From a virus, in IMG/VR virus record IMGVR_UViG_3300042448_001840, positions 1-64,000 of that record: DNA of 64,000 nt; one strand, given 5' to 3'. The translations under genes and the position numbers were made by a program. Within the stretch, counting starts at the first letter, position 1, and each line of letters opens with the position of its first letter. This document shows positions 49,460 through 58,824 of the stretch, one piece after another. A model generated the notes under the pieces. The model was not told the DNA's origin. It did not search any database and was given only the letters and a program-made list of their open reading frames with translations.

Positions 49460-49654
49460 TTAACTCTCTAGTTGTTCGCGAGCTTTTACTGCTGTAATTC
49501 TTTCAACATCAACATCTTTGAAAAGAAGTTCTCCAGATACCCCAGATACTGTTCTGCGATTACCACTAGCAATCTTCTCTGCTTCTGTCATATTTGAAGC
49601 TTTGACAATCGATGTAGTTGTAACTGTAAAATACTTGAATTTATTTTCAGCCAT
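49460..49654 (-). CDS. Small protein with its own strong promoter and terminator
   Basis: A 64-residue protein, MAENKFKYFTVTTTSIVKAS onward, with AAAAAGGA upstream of its ATG. The VKASNMTEAEKIASGNRR part is a common phage small-protein pattern of beta strand then helix. It is flanked by an almost consensus promoter and a perfect hairpin, so it is expressed as a single gene, probably strongly and early. Function unknown. Confidence 0.75.
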   Translation of the reverse strand: MAENKFKYFTVTTTSIVKASNMTEAEKIASGNRRTVSGVSGELLFKDVDVERITAVKAREQLES

Positions 49655-49701
49655 TGTATTCCTTTTTTTAGTGGCACTTTGCCAATTTATGTAACACACT
49701 T

Positions 49702-49730
49702 ATTATATCATGTGCGATATGCTAGATCAA
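49702..49730 (-). promoter_or_regulatory. Strong sigma-70-type promoter, minus strand
   Basis: TTGATC (49725-49730), a 17-base spacer and TATAAT (49702-49707) with an upstream TGA extension. It stands 48 bases before the start at 49654. Confidence 0.8.
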
Positions 49731-49742
49731 ACCTAGTAAAGT

Positions 49743-50153
49743 TTATCTTTTTGAAGGATAAGTTTTAGCTATATATTCAATAGCCTCTTCTAAAGAAGAA
49801 GTTATTTTTGTTGACAAGAAATTAAGATAGACTCTTGACTGATATGAATCGTCTGCGAATACAACTACTGGTTGGTTGTTAAAATGAGCCCAGGTTATTT
49901 CAAAATCTGTACCGATATAAGCTCTACCCGGTATCGTATACTCTACTAAAAGTATGTCACAATTTTTTTGTAAAAATATATTCTTATCTACTATCTCTTT
50001 TGGTTCACAATCGGTTTCTTCCAAAGCGTAATCCATTGGATTGACAGCTTCAAAACCCCTATCGGCTAATAGTTTTACGGCTTTATTTCTCCAACCGTGT
50101 GCGAATATGCCAACTTCTTCTATTGCTCCAGATAAAAAAACTTTAGTTTGCAT
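49743..50153 (-). CDS. Nucleoside 2-deoxyribosyltransferase-like protein
   Basis: A 136-residue protein: KVFLSGAIEEVGIFAHGWRN, FEAVNPMDYALE, LQKNCDILLVEYTIPGRAYI and TDFEITWAHFNNQPVVVFAD. This is the nucleoside deoxyribosyltransferase/DUF4406 fold, with Asp and the Glu of FEIT at active-site positions. It may salvage deoxynucleosides or hydrolyse nucleotides. It is next to other nucleic acid repair genes. Confidence 0.75.
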   Translation of the reverse strand: MQTKVFLSGAIEEVGIFAHGWRNKAVKLLADRGFEAVNPMDYALEETDCEPKEIVDKNIFLQKNCDILLVEYTIPGRAYIGTDFEITWAHFNNQPVVVFADDSYQSRVYLNFLSTKITSSLEEAIEYIAKTYPSKR

Positions 50154-50568
50154 TGATTATTTCCTTAGATGGCCAATAATATTCTAGATTTATATCTTCA
50201 TCAAAATATTGAGAATAGTATGCGTAGTCTTTGCGCAGTAGATTTGATCTATGCGACCTATGAAATTGATCTAAGCCAAACCATGGTGGCATAACCACTT
50301 CAATTGGATCAAACTCTTCAAAAAGCATTGTATTTTTATAACCTCTATCTATCCATTCTTGGATAGTATAATTCTGGTAAAGCTGTAAAGCGGACTCGTA
50401 CCCAACCCACATTAGTGTGACCGGATGATTACGCCAACCTTTTGCAGGGGTCCTATCAAGAAGGATGTTCAAAACTTGGAAAGTTTCTACTCGTTGCTTC
50501 CCAAGTCTACGGTAATCTAATACCCGAACTGATTCCTTAAGATCTGAATATGGTAAAAATGTTTGCAT
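50143..50568 (-). CDS. Pyrimidine-dimer glycosylase-like (DenV-type family)
   Basis: A 141-residue protein: LPYSDLKESVRVLDYRRLGK, QRVETFQVLN, GWRNHPVTLMWVGYESALQL and PPWFGLDQFHRSHRSNLLRK. This matches the actinobacterial MSMEG_6728-type family related to T4 endonuclease V. The arginine of VRVLD is encoded by CGG (50524-50526), the one in-frame CGG in the minus-strand genes that is not a recoding site. Confidence 0.75.
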   Translation of the reverse strand: MQTFLPYSDLKESVRVLDYRRLGKQRVETFQVLNILLDRTPAKGWRNHPVTLMWVGYESALQLYQNYTIQEWIDRGYKNTMLFEEFDPIEVVMPPWFGLDQFHRSHRSNLLRKDYAYYSQYFDEDINLEYYWPSKEIINAN

Positions 50569-50969
50569 TATGCCTTCTTAAATTCCTCAAAAGTTTTATC
50601 ACCAACACCAAAGTATTCTCTAGCTAATCCAGCCTTAACGATTTCTGTGTTAAGGCATTCACCAGCTTCATTCCATACTCTAGCTAAGATTCTACCGTAC
50701 TTCTCATTCTTGTCTAAAATAGTTTCAATCTTTACTTTATTATTAGCTTTCTTGATCCATTGATCAGTAAACTCTTTTGCAGCAAGACCCATCTTCTTTT
50801 CTTCCAAGTTTGTGGTGCGGCTTTCTGGTGTATTAACGCCGTATAATCTTACGCTCTTTGGTCCGATATGAACTTCGAAGCCAAGATCTATCTTAATCTT
50901 GAATGTATCTCCGTCAACTATCTTAACTACTTCTGCATTGTATAAGTAAACATTAAATTGATCTGACAT
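50568..50969 (-). CDS. Thermonuclease-like protein (SNase fold)
   Basis: A 133-residue protein with the staphylococcal nuclease core: VVKIVDGDTFKIKI (Asp for calcium), VRLYGVNTPE (Arg and Glu), KYGRILARVW (second catalytic Arg) and GLAREYFG. No signal peptide, so it acts inside the cell, for example in degrading host nucleic acid. It overlaps the glycosylase gene by one base. Confidence 0.85.
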   Translation of the reverse strand: MSDQFNVYLYNAEVVKIVDGDTFKIKIDLGFEVHIGPKSVRLYGVNTPESRTTNLEEKKMGLAAKEFTDQWIKKANNKVKIETILDKNEKYGRILARVWNEAGECLNTEIVKAGLAREYFGVGDKTFEEFKKA

Positions 50970-50970
50970 T

Positions 50971-51774
50971 TTAATCTCTTTCTATTCCTATGAAATCGCA
51001 AGCATTGCGAAATATTTTTTGGCTTACTGTGAACTGTGCGTCCGCGTGGCTATAGCCCTCGCCTGGCTTAGGCGAAGAAGCATGCCAGCTATGGCCTATC
51101 GATACGCTACCATCATACACTACGTTGTACCCAAGATGACGCGCAAAATATGAACACCAAGTTTCCTCATAATAATGTGGCGTTGGCAAAAAAGCACCTT
51201 CTGCGTCTGGATACATCTGTCTATACTTCTCATCGTTAGTCATTGCATTCCATACTTCTCTTCTTATAAAATAAGCTGAACCAGAAACTGTAACACAATT
51301 AACTCTATCTTTATAGAGCACGTCTTCTGGGTCACTCTCAATCCACCCCCTATGCTTAGGAGCTATGTTTGTGCCAACTATACCAGCATGTCTTATGTTG
51401 CCGTATTCGTCTCTTTGCTTTGGCCCAAGAATATGTATGTCTGGGTTATCGTCAAATATCTTTTGCACTTTGATTAGATCGCTAGTTGTCATCCAAACAT
51501 CAGCATTAAGCAGGCAGATTATGTCAGAGAAAGAATGCTTAGCCATCATGTTGCAGGCAGCAGAGTACCCTACGTTCTCATTCTTCCAAGCTCTAGTAAT
51601 ACTATATTTGTTTATATTAGCCTCTAGCCATTCCCAGCTATCGTCGGCCGAGCCATTATCGCATATGTTTAAATGCCAAACTTGATCAGTCCCAGCAAGA
51701 TCACTATGCAAAACATCAAGAAATCTTTGGAGCATTGGTCTAGTATTATAATTAACAACACATAAGTCTATCAT
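50971..51774 (-). CDS. Glycosyltransferase family 2
   Basis: A 267-residue protein: LCVVNYNTRPMLQRFLDVL, LNICDNGSADDSWEWLEANI, DIICLLNADVWMTTSDLIKV and a C-terminal GYNVVYDGSVSIGHSWHAS. These are the GT-A motifs (DNGS, NAD metal site). Similar to rhamnosyltransferase-like phage enzymes. Substrate unknown. Confidence 0.8.
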   Translation of the reverse strand: MIDLCVVNYNTRPMLQRFLDVLHSDLAGTDQVWHLNICDNGSADDSWEWLEANINKYSITRAWKNENVGYSAACNMMAKHSFSDIICLLNADVWMTTSDLIKVQKIFDDNPDIHILGPKQRDEYGNIRHAGIVGTNIAPKHRGWIESDPEDVLYKDRVNCVTVSGSAYFIRREVWNAMTNDEKYRQMYPDAEGAFLPTPHYYEETWCSYFARHLGYNVVYDGSVSIGHSWHASSPKPGEGYSHADAQFTVSQKIFRNACDFIGIERD

Positions 51775-51775
51775 T

Positions 51776-52021
51776 TTAAAATCTTTCTATACTTGATTCT
51801 TGTATAACCATTGCAAAGGCATCTTCTGCGTTTATTCCGTGATCCATGAACTCACACATGCTTTGCATTTTTCTATTCACGTCTTCTTCTAAAAAGAATT
51901 CTTTTAACCTATTTTTATATTGATCAAGGGAAGTTTTATTTTGGATCTGCTTTATACTTTGCCTACTGAAAAAACAAGATGCGGCGGCGACAGTCAATAA
52001 ACCCAATATGAATGGCTTCAT
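51776..52021 (-). CDS. Small membrane-anchored protein
   Basis: An 81-residue protein starting MKPFILGLLTVAAASCFFSR: an N-terminal membrane helix that may also be a lipoprotein signal (AASC). The rest is charged and helical. The start follows the preceding stop (TAATATG). Confidence 0.6.
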   Translation of the reverse strand: MKPFILGLLTVAAASCFFSRQSIKQIQNKTSLDQYKNRLKEFFLEEDVNRKMQSMCEFMDHGINAEDAFAMVIQESSIERF

Positions 52022-52022
52022 A

Positions 52023-52259
52023 TTACCATTCGTCTTCATCTTTTACATCTCCCGTGTACTTGTTCTCGGCAATTGCTTTAGTGGCTTCTTCGCTAATCTT
52101 TAAAATCTCTAAACGTTCTTTATCGTCTTTGATAGTTGAAGCTAGGTGTATCAAAGCTGTCGACACCTTGAACATTTCCTCAGCGTCTAGTACCAAGTAA
52201 GTTTGTCCAGACAGAAGCTTAATATTAATCTTTTTTTTATCTATTTGTTTCTTAGCCAT
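52023..52259 (-). CDS. Unknown small protein
   Basis: A 78-residue charged protein; beta strands near the start (INIKLLSGQTYLVLDAEE) are followed by a helix. Translationally close to its neighbours. No motif known. Confidence 0.6.
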   Translation of the reverse strand: MAKKQIDKKKINIKLLSGQTYLVLDAEEMFKVSTALIHLASTIKDDKERLEILKISEEATKAIAENKYTGDVKDEDEW

Positions 52260-52263
52260 ATTG

Positions 52264-52527
52264 TTATTTATCTTTTTTTGCTACTCTTTTTAGTTTGTCT
52301 GGTTTATCATCTATATCGTAACCGCCTAATTCAGAATGCGAACCAGAGTATTTATATAAACAAATGTTATCTGAATCTGGTTCAAAGGTTACAAAAAATA
52401 TATTTTTATCTTCTTCAGTTAAGCCTTCTGGCGGCGATGATTCTAAAGCTATCTTAGGGTTAGAGCAACCATAAACTTGACTGTGATTCTTATAAACAAC
52501 AATATAATTTAATTTAGAAGCTGGCAT
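52264..52527 (-). CDS. Unknown small protein
   Basis: An 87-residue soluble protein with strands at the start (KLNYIVVYKNHSQVYGCSNP). Its ATG overlaps the upstream stop (TAATG). No family recognised. Confidence 0.6.
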   Translation of the reverse strand: MPASKLNYIVVYKNHSQVYGCSNPKIALESSPPEGLTEEDKNIFFVTFEPDSDNICLYKYSGSHSELGGYDIDDKPDKLKRVAKKDK

Positions 52528-52697
52528 TACAAACCTAATATAACTATGTAGCCAGCAGCAAATGCTGATATAACTGCTACTACGCTGGAAATAATCTTTA
52601 CGTTTTTATTTTTTGATACTTGATTTAGTATCTGCATACCTATGCTCCAGTTAATCAGTGCAGAAAAAATAATACAAAAAAACAAATTTTTAAACAT
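52527..52697 (-). CDS. Small two-span membrane protein
   Basis: A 56-residue protein with two hydrophobic helices (FFCIIFSALINWSIG and VVAVISAFAAGYIVILGL) joined by a charged loop. It begins eight bases before the ThyX stop and its stop overlaps the next ATG (TAATG), supporting translation. Confidence 0.6.
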   Translation of the reverse strand: MFKNLFFCIIFSALINWSIGMQILNQVSKNKNVKIISSVVAVISAFAAGYIVILGL

Positions 52698-53394
52698 TTC
52701 TAATATCTACCAATCCACCAATGCTAATAGGAAATTCGGGCTGTATCAATGATAGCACAGCTCTAGCGTAATCTCTAATCTCTACTTGCGAACCTTCATC
52801 TAATCTTTGATTTAAAAACAATGCAATAGACTGTAAGCTGCAGGTCCACCTATATACAACGTACATCCCATATGCCGGCAAAAACAATCTAGCTTGCTCT
52901 GCGGCGACACCATTGTCCATTGCCATTGTGTACAGAGCCTCACCCTGCTCTATGTATCTAATTAGCTCCGCGGTCAACACAGAGCCAATCCAAGGACCTA
53001 TGGGGCCACCTGAGCCCTGCTTCTTGTTATCTGGCGCTAAACGCCACTCATCTACAGCTGGCACATAAAACTCTGGTTCAATTGTTATGTATCTTCTAGA
53101 AGACTCATTCCAAGAATCCATTGTATGGTCAGACCCGACAACATATTTCCAGTGTTGGCGGGCCACCATCAAAGGTGCCTTGAATTCAAATGTAGCAAAA
53201 GCATGCCTAAAAGGAGACATGTGATTTTCTCTAATTAAAAAATCTATAAGATGGACATCTTTTTGATCCAGCTCTAAAGATTCTTTAGCAAAAGATGCAC
53301 GAGCTGCGTTAACAACAGATAGATCACTACCCATTGTGTCAACAAGTCTTACGTAACCCTTATCAAGAACTTGAATTGTATTTTTTAAATTCAT
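52690..53394 (-). CDS. thyX: Flavin-dependent thymidylate synthase ThyX
   Basis: A 234-residue protein. LSVVNAARASFAKES, HMSPFRHAFATFEFKAPLMV, RQHWKY (79-84) and NESSRRY (96-102) form the ThyX motif, in a variant of the usual RHRxxSxNxxSxRY. PAYGMYVVYRWTCSLQSIAL near the C-terminus closes the fold. It makes dTMP from dUMP with FAD and methylenetetrahydrofolate. It lies beside the class II reductase, forming a nucleotide supply module. Confidence 0.9.
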   Translation of the reverse strand: MNLKNTIQVLDKGYVRLVDTMGSDLSVVNAARASFAKESLELDQKDVHLIDFLIRENHMSPFRHAFATFEFKAPLMVARQHWKYVVGSDHTMDSWNESSRRYITIEPEFYVPAVDEWRLAPDNKKQGSGGPIGPWIGSVLTAELIRYIEQGEALYTMAMDNGVAAEQARLFLPAYGMYVVYRWTCSLQSIALFLNQRLDEGSQVEIRDYARAVLSLIQPEFPISIGGLVDIRNV

Positions 53395-53417
53395 AGATAT
53401 ATTATATCACCAGATAA

Positions 53418-55523
53418 TTACTTATTGTTATCCTTTATGAATTTAATTTCACATGCGTCTGTAGTGCAGTATCTTTCGCCTATTGCGTCTGCTGCCATTC
53501 CTGCATATACACCAGTTAAATCTATTGGGAATAGTTTTAACCCTGCTTCTGCATACTCTTCTTCTGTTATTTGAGTATAAGGCATTTGAGGATAGGTATC
53601 ATTACCGCTCGGCAAGAATGAAACAGTTTTTAGCTGACCATCATACATGTGAAGAACGGTGCCAACATGCTGTGCTTCTGTGTCCTTATCAAATGATACA
53701 GTCACAGATACAGAGTTGTCTGACCAATATCTCTGTGCAGTTGCCGCTAACGACATCTTCTCAAAGATCGTAACATCACGCTCTGCTCTTGCAGCTTGTG
53801 ATTTAATTGGGAAATAAACTACAGAAGTTGTATCCGGAGATTCAGAAGCTGGTTCTACTTTATAATTAGCCATTCTAAACAACGGAAGCATAGGGTCATC
53901 ATTAGAGAACCTAATAGTTCTATTAAAGTACTTGCCACCTGGAGTCCAGTGAACGCCTGGTGATTCACCAGCAAGAATAGATACGGTTCCAGATGGTTTG
54001 ATTGTCGTCATCTTAATTGATTCACGAATTCCAAGCCATTCAGAATAAACATTGTCATAACGCTGAATTGTCTTGTAACCTTGGTCCATCCATTCGCGCA
54101 ATGCAGGAACTCCAACACGGTCAGCAAAGTTTGCTACACCTGACATAGAAGCCCCGATGCGACGATTGCGTTGCATGATAGCATTAGTTTCTTCCCAGTG
54201 TGTCGGCAGCAGGGTTACTGTCTTTGCATAAAGATACGCAAACTTTAATGTGCGTTTGTAATCCTCTAGGCTATCGTGCCTATTAAGATAGGTCTCTACA
54301 AGAGTACAACACTCATAGGACTCTAGGGATTGCTCTGCGCACGGGTTGTACCCTGCCACTCTGTGATCCTTGTTATTTGGTGGATCAGCTAATCTTCCAT
54401 ACTTGCGTGACATATCCATCCATAAAACACCTGGCTCACCATTGAGTGAAATGCCCTCAACGATGCTAGAAAGATCCACGCCAACAGATGTTTCTATTGA
54501 GTTGTTAGACATCCAAGCCCAACCTGGATTGTTTCTATCGTAAGAGTTTCTTTCGGGGAACACTGCGGCATTCTTAAGATTGAGGAAGTTGTCATCTTCT
54601 AAGCGGCCGATAAGTAACTCGGCTGATCTACGGACGTTGCCAGAAACCACACAGACGCCTATGACGTTGCCTATGTCTGCAATATCAACACGGGTAAGCT
54701 TCTCTCCCTTACGGCCACTAAACATCTTTACAATGTGCTTGTGGAGCTTCTCTAGTGGCTCATGGCCTGCAGCTACACCACCAAATGTTTTAATCGGTGT
54801 GCCAAGTGGTCTTATCAAAGAGTAATCAAATTGAATTAATTCTTGATCTGGCTTTAGATATGAGTTCAGCAGCAGTGCCATCGAATCAACCCAGCCCTCT
54901 CTAGTATCCGCAATCACCAAAGGAGTACTGCCGTCAACAGTTTTTGGTTCATAGATTGTAAAATCTTTATCTGCTCCCTTATCATCAAATCCTACCCCAA
55001 CTCCAAGCATTGATGCTTCCATCAAGAACGCAAATGGTTTTGCTGGATTAAACTTATTCATTTCTCCAGTAGAAACAAATGCACAGTTCTGTAGTGCTGC
55101 GGAATTCTTTTGAACGTTAACAATGTTTGTGCCCATTGCCCATAAGCCTCGTCCAGGAGGTGTCCACTTAAGATTAAACAGTCTGTCAAAAGCTTCTTTA
55201 GCCGAAGCTTGTGCCTTGGCATCGTTCCAAGGTAAACGGTTCTTCTTGCAGTGATCTTTCTGAAGAGAATACATTCCATTTATTACGCGCTCGCAAACAT
55301 CGGACCAAGATTCTTTTGTGCCATCTTCTTTTAGTCTAGAGTATGTACGTAAAAATGTTATTTCCCCAACTGAGTTACCGCCAGCATCCCTATACCCAAA
55401 TGGGGCAACAGCATTTTTGTAACCTGATACAAAATCATCTGTTAACTTAAAAGAAAACATTGATGGTATTCTGTTTGGGATTGGGGTTAAGTCTGGGTTA
55501 CCGTTTTCAATTTCTTCTGGCAT
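53418..55523 (-). CDS. nrdJ: Adenosylcobalamin-dependent class II ribonucleotide reductase
   Basis: A 701-residue protein resembling monomeric ribonucleoside-triphosphate reductase. Motifs include WTPPGRGLWAMGTN, ALQNCAFVSTGEMN, ASMLGVGVGFDD, YNPCAEQSLESYECC with the thiyl-radical Cys region, TIKPSGTVSILAGES and a C-terminal CTTDACE redox pair. It reduces NTPs using coenzyme B12, so the host must have or import cobalamin. No other reductase subunit is present. GATCTTTGCTCC-type ribosome site (AGGAGCAAAG on minus) precedes the ATG. Confidence 0.92.
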   Translation of the reverse strand: MPEEIENGNPDLTPIPNRIPSMFSFKLTDDFVSGYKNAVAPFGYRDAGGNSVGEITFLRTYSRLKEDGTKESWSDVCERVINGMYSLQKDHCKKNRLPWNDAKAQASAKEAFDRLFNLKWTPPGRGLWAMGTNIVNVQKNSAALQNCAFVSTGEMNKFNPAKPFAFLMEASMLGVGVGFDDKGADKDFTIYEPKTVDGSTPLVIADTREGWVDSMALLLNSYLKPDQELIQFDYSLIRPLGTPIKTFGGVAAGHEPLEKLHKHIVKMFSGRKGEKLTRVDIADIGNVIGVCVVSGNVRRSAELLIGRLEDDNFLNLKNAAVFPERNSYDRNNPGWAWMSNNSIETSVGVDLSSIVEGISLNGEPGVLWMDMSRKYGRLADPPNNKDHRVAGYNPCAEQSLESYECCTLVETYLNRHDSLEDYKRTLKFAYLYAKTVTLLPTHWEETNAIMQRNRRIGASMSGVANFADRVGVPALREWMDQGYKTIQRYDNVYSEWLGIRESIKMTTIKPSGTVSILAGESPGVHWTPGGKYFNRTIRFSNDDPMLPLFRMANYKVEPASESPDTTSVVYFPIKSQAARAERDVTIFEKMSLAATAQRYWSDNSVSVTVSFDKDTEAQHVGTVLHMYDGQLKTVSFLPSGNDTYPQMPYTQITEEEYAEAGLKLFPIDLTGVYAGMAADAIGERYCTTDACEIKFIKDNNK

Positions 55524-55531
55524 CTTTGCTC

Positions 55532-56230
55532 CTAATTGCTAATTTTTTTTATATATTTAGAATTTGTTTTTTCAATCTCTGTGTTTTTAATTTTTAGAAT
55601 ATCCTGTAAAGAGTATACCTTGTGTATTTCTCTTTCAAAGAAATAACCGCTTCTCCAATTAAAAACATTGTTAACATTTTTCTTATGATTAACAAACATG
55701 TTACAGACTACAGCACCGCCATAGGATTTAACGATGTTTGATAACTTAATCTTTAACCCCTCTACGTTCAGAGTGTCTAAGTCTTCATTTTCTCTAGCCT
55801 TTTCATAAAGCCAATTAAATGCTTGTCTACCTAAAGGAGATATATCTATTGGATCTATGACTCCTAATAGTATTGCTTTATTTCTATTCTTTGCTATATC
55901 AATATCTTCTTTAACAACTTTTTTAAAAATATCAAACCAATCTTTTTCATTAAACTGGACCCAAGCTGTGCACCAAAACAAAAGATTTTCTGGAGGAGAT
56001 GGGACTTGGCTTTTTTCGGTGTAAGGTAAGAGCACTGCGCAGCTGATGGCTCTCTTCATGAAAGCTTTTCTTGAATCTACATCTTTAGATTTGGAACCTG
56101 ATATTTCCCAAAGTTTATTTATATTCTTTTTCCAATCTGTTGGGCCTAAAAATATGTTTAGATATCTTTCTGCAACCTCCAGTGGGATGGTGTCTTCCTG
56201 AATAACTTTTTCTAGAATATCTAAAGACAT
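55532..56230 (-). CDS. Unknown protein upstream of the reductase
   Basis: A 232-residue helical protein with many Trp and Lys residues. No signature. It is the first gene after the terminator at 56281, so it heads the nucleotide/repair operon together with the reductase, nine bases away. Confidence 0.65.
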   Translation of the reverse strand: MSLDILEKVIQEDTIPLEVAERYLNIFLGPTDWKKNINKLWEISGSKSKDVDSRKAFMKRAISCAVLLPYTEKSQVPSPPENLLFWCTAWVQFNEKDWFDIFKKVVKEDIDIAKNRNKAILLGVIDPIDISPLGRQAFNWLYEKARENEDLDTLNVEGLKIKLSNIVKSYGGAVVCNMFVNHKKNVNNVFNWRSGYFFEREIHKVYSLQDILKIKNTEIEKTNSKYIKKISN

Positions 56231-56280
56231 TTATAATCCTTTATAAAACTACTAAAACTCATAAAAGAACCGTATAAAAA

Positions 56281-56310
56281 GATCATCCCGCTCGAAAGAG
56301 CGGGATGATC
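56281..56310 (-). terminator. Rho-independent terminator, minus strand
   Basis: A perfect 13-base stem (GATCATCCCGCTC / GAGCGGGATGATC) with a GAAA/TTTC loop, followed on the minus strand by TTTTTAT. It ends transcription of the structural gene 56395-57027. The rest of 56231-56394 holds no gene. Confidence 0.9.
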
Positions 56311-56394
56311 CTTAACGCACTAGTGAGCGTCGGTTTCCGTGATACTGATTATATCACAGTAGCCGTGCGGCTCATGCTATGTTATTCAATTTTA

Positions 56395-57027
56395 TTACAA
56401 TGCTTTTGCTGATGGAACACCTTTGTATTCTTTTGGATGTGCTCTACCATAAATTGTGGTATCGTTAGCTTGCCCATAATTGGCAGTAAATACTTTTGTG
56501 CTAGCAACACCTTGGACATCGAACGGTCTAAACAAACCAAACGATGCTGGCGCACCTTCTGCGTCAGTTCTTGGTGCATGACCGTATGTTGCTGGCATAA
56601 CATTTGCCGATGTAACACCGTCAAAAATAAAGTTGCTATACGAACCGTAGTACAAGCTTCTCTTAGCGTGACCACCGTCGAGAGCTTTTGCTCCAGCGAT
56701 GCCCTTGTATTCAAGCGGGCGGTATCTTGCGCCTGCGTATGTTGCTGTACCGTCTGCGAATGTTCCGGCCAAAGGTGTAGTGCCAACATAAAGTGTTGAG
56801 CCAGTGAACAATTGCGACAGAAGAACGTTACCAGGACGAGCTCCAGATCCAGGAGTATACGCATTATCTGGTGCGCCTGTAAGTAACTGGCTGGTATTGC
56901 GCAGTGGGTAGTACGAGTATGTGCCTTTGCCTTTTGCTTTGCCAGTGATAGTGTAATATGGGTTCACCATATCATTGGTGTTTTGGCCTCTCAAAACAGG
57001 TCTTGGACCAACGTAAAATGTAGCCAT
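56395..57027 (-). CDS. Abundant virion structural protein (inferred)
   Basis: A 210-residue protein rich in Gly, Ala, Tyr and Thr, with repeated units of the form Y-x-PLEYKGIAGAKAL, FDVQGVASTKVF and PKEYKGVPSAKAL spaced about 60-70 residues apart. AAGGAG precedes the ATG and a strong terminator follows, so it is probably highly expressed. Higher local G+C also fits high expression. A tail or capsid decoration protein is likely; the exact role is unknown. Confidence 0.7.
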   Translation of the reverse strand: MATFYVGPRPVLRGQNTNDMVNPYYTITGKAKGKGTYSYYPLRNTSQLLTGAPDNAYTPGSGARPGNVLLSQLFTGSTLYVGTTPLAGTFADGTATYAGARYRPLEYKGIAGAKALDGGHAKRSLYYGSYSNFIFDGVTSANVMPATYGHAPRTDAEGAPASFGLFRPFDVQGVASTKVFTANYGQANDTTIYGRAHPKEYKGVPSAKAL

Positions 57028-57109
57028 TATCTAATCTCCTTATAGAACCTTGATGCCTATATAGTAAAATTGTATATGATTTTTCGAACTTTTATTTCAA
57101 AAATAAAAA

Positions 57110-58399
57110 TTAAGCTTGGTCCAAAGTATCATAATCGATAATCAGATCCGACAATACTGGAGCTGTTTTATCCTCAAGCATGTTAAGAGTAATTTCTATC
57201 CAGACTTCTGTTGAAGCACCGGGGTTAGATGTGCTGTAAGCGGCGTCTATAAGCTCGTTACCGCCGTCAAAAGGGTAGATGACTCTGTAAGAGAAGGCTT
57301 GAGAAACTAGCGACCTAGGGACGTTATATATAACCGGGTCAACGCTATTTATCGAACCTATAAGTTTGCCAACTGGAGCTTTAAAATTAATTATTGTCTT
57401 ACCAGAAGAAGCGAACTTATCGTACCTTACATCTAGGTCCGACAAACCATATGTATATACATACTTGTCGAGTTCTTTAAAGTAATTTTGTTGACGCAAA
57501 ACTATTCTTACGGCTGTCATATCTAAGTCTGAAAAATAGAAGCACAGGGGACCAGAATTTCTGATCTCATCCGACCCATCCACTACCCATGCCCCAGGAG
57601 GAACATTCCCAATAGCTTCAGTCTCCCCATCATACAGGGAATTGAAGTTAAGTGGGGTCCAACCATCTGCTGAAGATAACGTAGGGTTTGCTTTATTTGT
57701 ATACTCTATGGAATAAACATTAACAGAATGCATTGGATAAGGGTTTAGTTTTATGCAGTTTGTTTTTAATGATCCAGTAAACTCTGCGGATATTTTGCAG
57801 TAGAAGGTTAGCTGAGCTACCCCCAGCCCATTGCTATCAGCCACTATAGTTCTACTCCAAACCTTGGTGGGATCATCTAAGATGGCGTTATAGATCGGAG
57901 TTGTATTAACAATAGCTCCAGGTGTATCTACACCGCCTAGATTATTCTCTATATTCGTTTTGAATAGATCTGATATAAGTTGACCAACTGAAGAATTGTA
58001 AAATTTTACCTTTGAACTTGAAGCGTTAGGTACTTTGGGTAGCGTAATTACGTTGTAGTGGGGATCAATGGTGAGTAGATCTGTTGGCCCTATGGAGAAA
58101 TCTGTACCGTTAAACTTACTGTATTCTATTTGATTAAACGAATGTATAGAAGTTTTGCCGCCGCCAGCTTCAAGTGCCGATATTCTATCGCTTAAATCAT
58201 CCACGGCATTAGCCAACATTGACTGGTCTTTTAGTACTCTCTCGAAAGCTTGTTCTAACCTTGCGTCAATAACGTTTGCTTTATTATAAAGATAGAGAAG
58301 GTCTTGATAGTTTTCTTCTATTCTAGAATTATAATCGTTGCTATCTGTTGGACCACCATACTGGATGTTCCTCTTTTTAGTGTTCAATATGTCAGCCAT
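57110..58399 (-). CDS. Baseplate/tail structural protein (putative)
   Basis: A 429-residue protein with an N-terminal helical trimer-like stretch (residues 25-75: LYLYNKANVIDARLEQAFER) and a beta-rich remainder with YYFSDLDMT-type strands and FKAPVGKLIG. It resembles the larger neighbours in layout and is coupled to them. A role in the baseplate or tail tip is inferred from context. Confidence 0.65.
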   Translation of the reverse strand: MADILNTKKRNIQYGGPTDSNDYNSRIEENYQDLLYLYNKANVIDARLEQAFERVLKDQSMLANAVDDLSDRISALEAGGGKTSIHSFNQIEYSKFNGTDFSIGPTDLLTIDPHYNVITLPKVPNASSSKVKFYNSSVGQLISDLFKTNIENNLGGVDTPGAIVNTTPIYNAILDDPTKVWSRTIVADSNGLGVAQLTFYCKISAEFTGSLKTNCIKLNPYPMHSVNVYSIEYTNKANPTLSSADGWTPLNFNSLYDGETEAIGNVPPGAWVVDGSDEIRNSGPLCFYFSDLDMTAVRIVLRQQNYFKELDKYVYTYGLSDLDVRYDKFASSGKTIINFKAPVGKLIGSINSVDPVIYNVPRSLVSQAFSYRVIYPFDGGNELIDAAYSTSNPGASTEVWIEITLNMLEDKTAPVLSDLIIDYDTLDQA

Positions 58400-58400
58400 T

Positions 58401-58805
58401 TTATCTACCGTTCTCTAATCTAATTACTTTTTTTTCGATCCTTGAAAGCACAGCCGATAATCTATTGGCTTTACTCAAAACTAGATTCTTTTCCGAAGCG
58501 GTGTTTAAACCGCTCATATCTTTATAGTAAACTTTTATTGGCGTTAAATCATAAGATAAGCCATCATTGGATATGTCAAAGTCTGATAAGTTGTTTAAGT
58601 TTCCTATAAAATTACCTTCAATATTATCTATAGTTTCTTCTATATCTGATAATGAATTGTTTATTTTATTGATATCTATTAAAAAGAAATTTAATTCCCT
58701 ATTTTCTGCGATGCTACTTCTATACCCTCTATATATTTGTCTAAACCTATTAAAGAATGGTTGGAACAATTTGTTTTTAGCGTTGCTTGCGTAGGTCATT
58801 GGCAT
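58401..58805 (-). CDS. Putative structural accessory protein
   Basis: A 134-residue charged helical protein between two structural genes, one base from the next. It has coiled-coil-like heptads at residues 40-65 and 100-132. Possibly a small baseplate or assembly component. Confidence 0.6.
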   Translation of the reverse strand: MPMTYASNAKNKLFQPFFNRFRQIYRGYRSSIAENRELNFFLIDINKINNSLSDIEETIDNIEGNFIGNLNNLSDFDISNDGLSYDLTPIKVYYKDMSGLNTASEKNLVLSKANRLSAVLSRIEKKVIRLENGR

Positions 58806-58824
58806 AAGGTCACTCCGGTAATGT

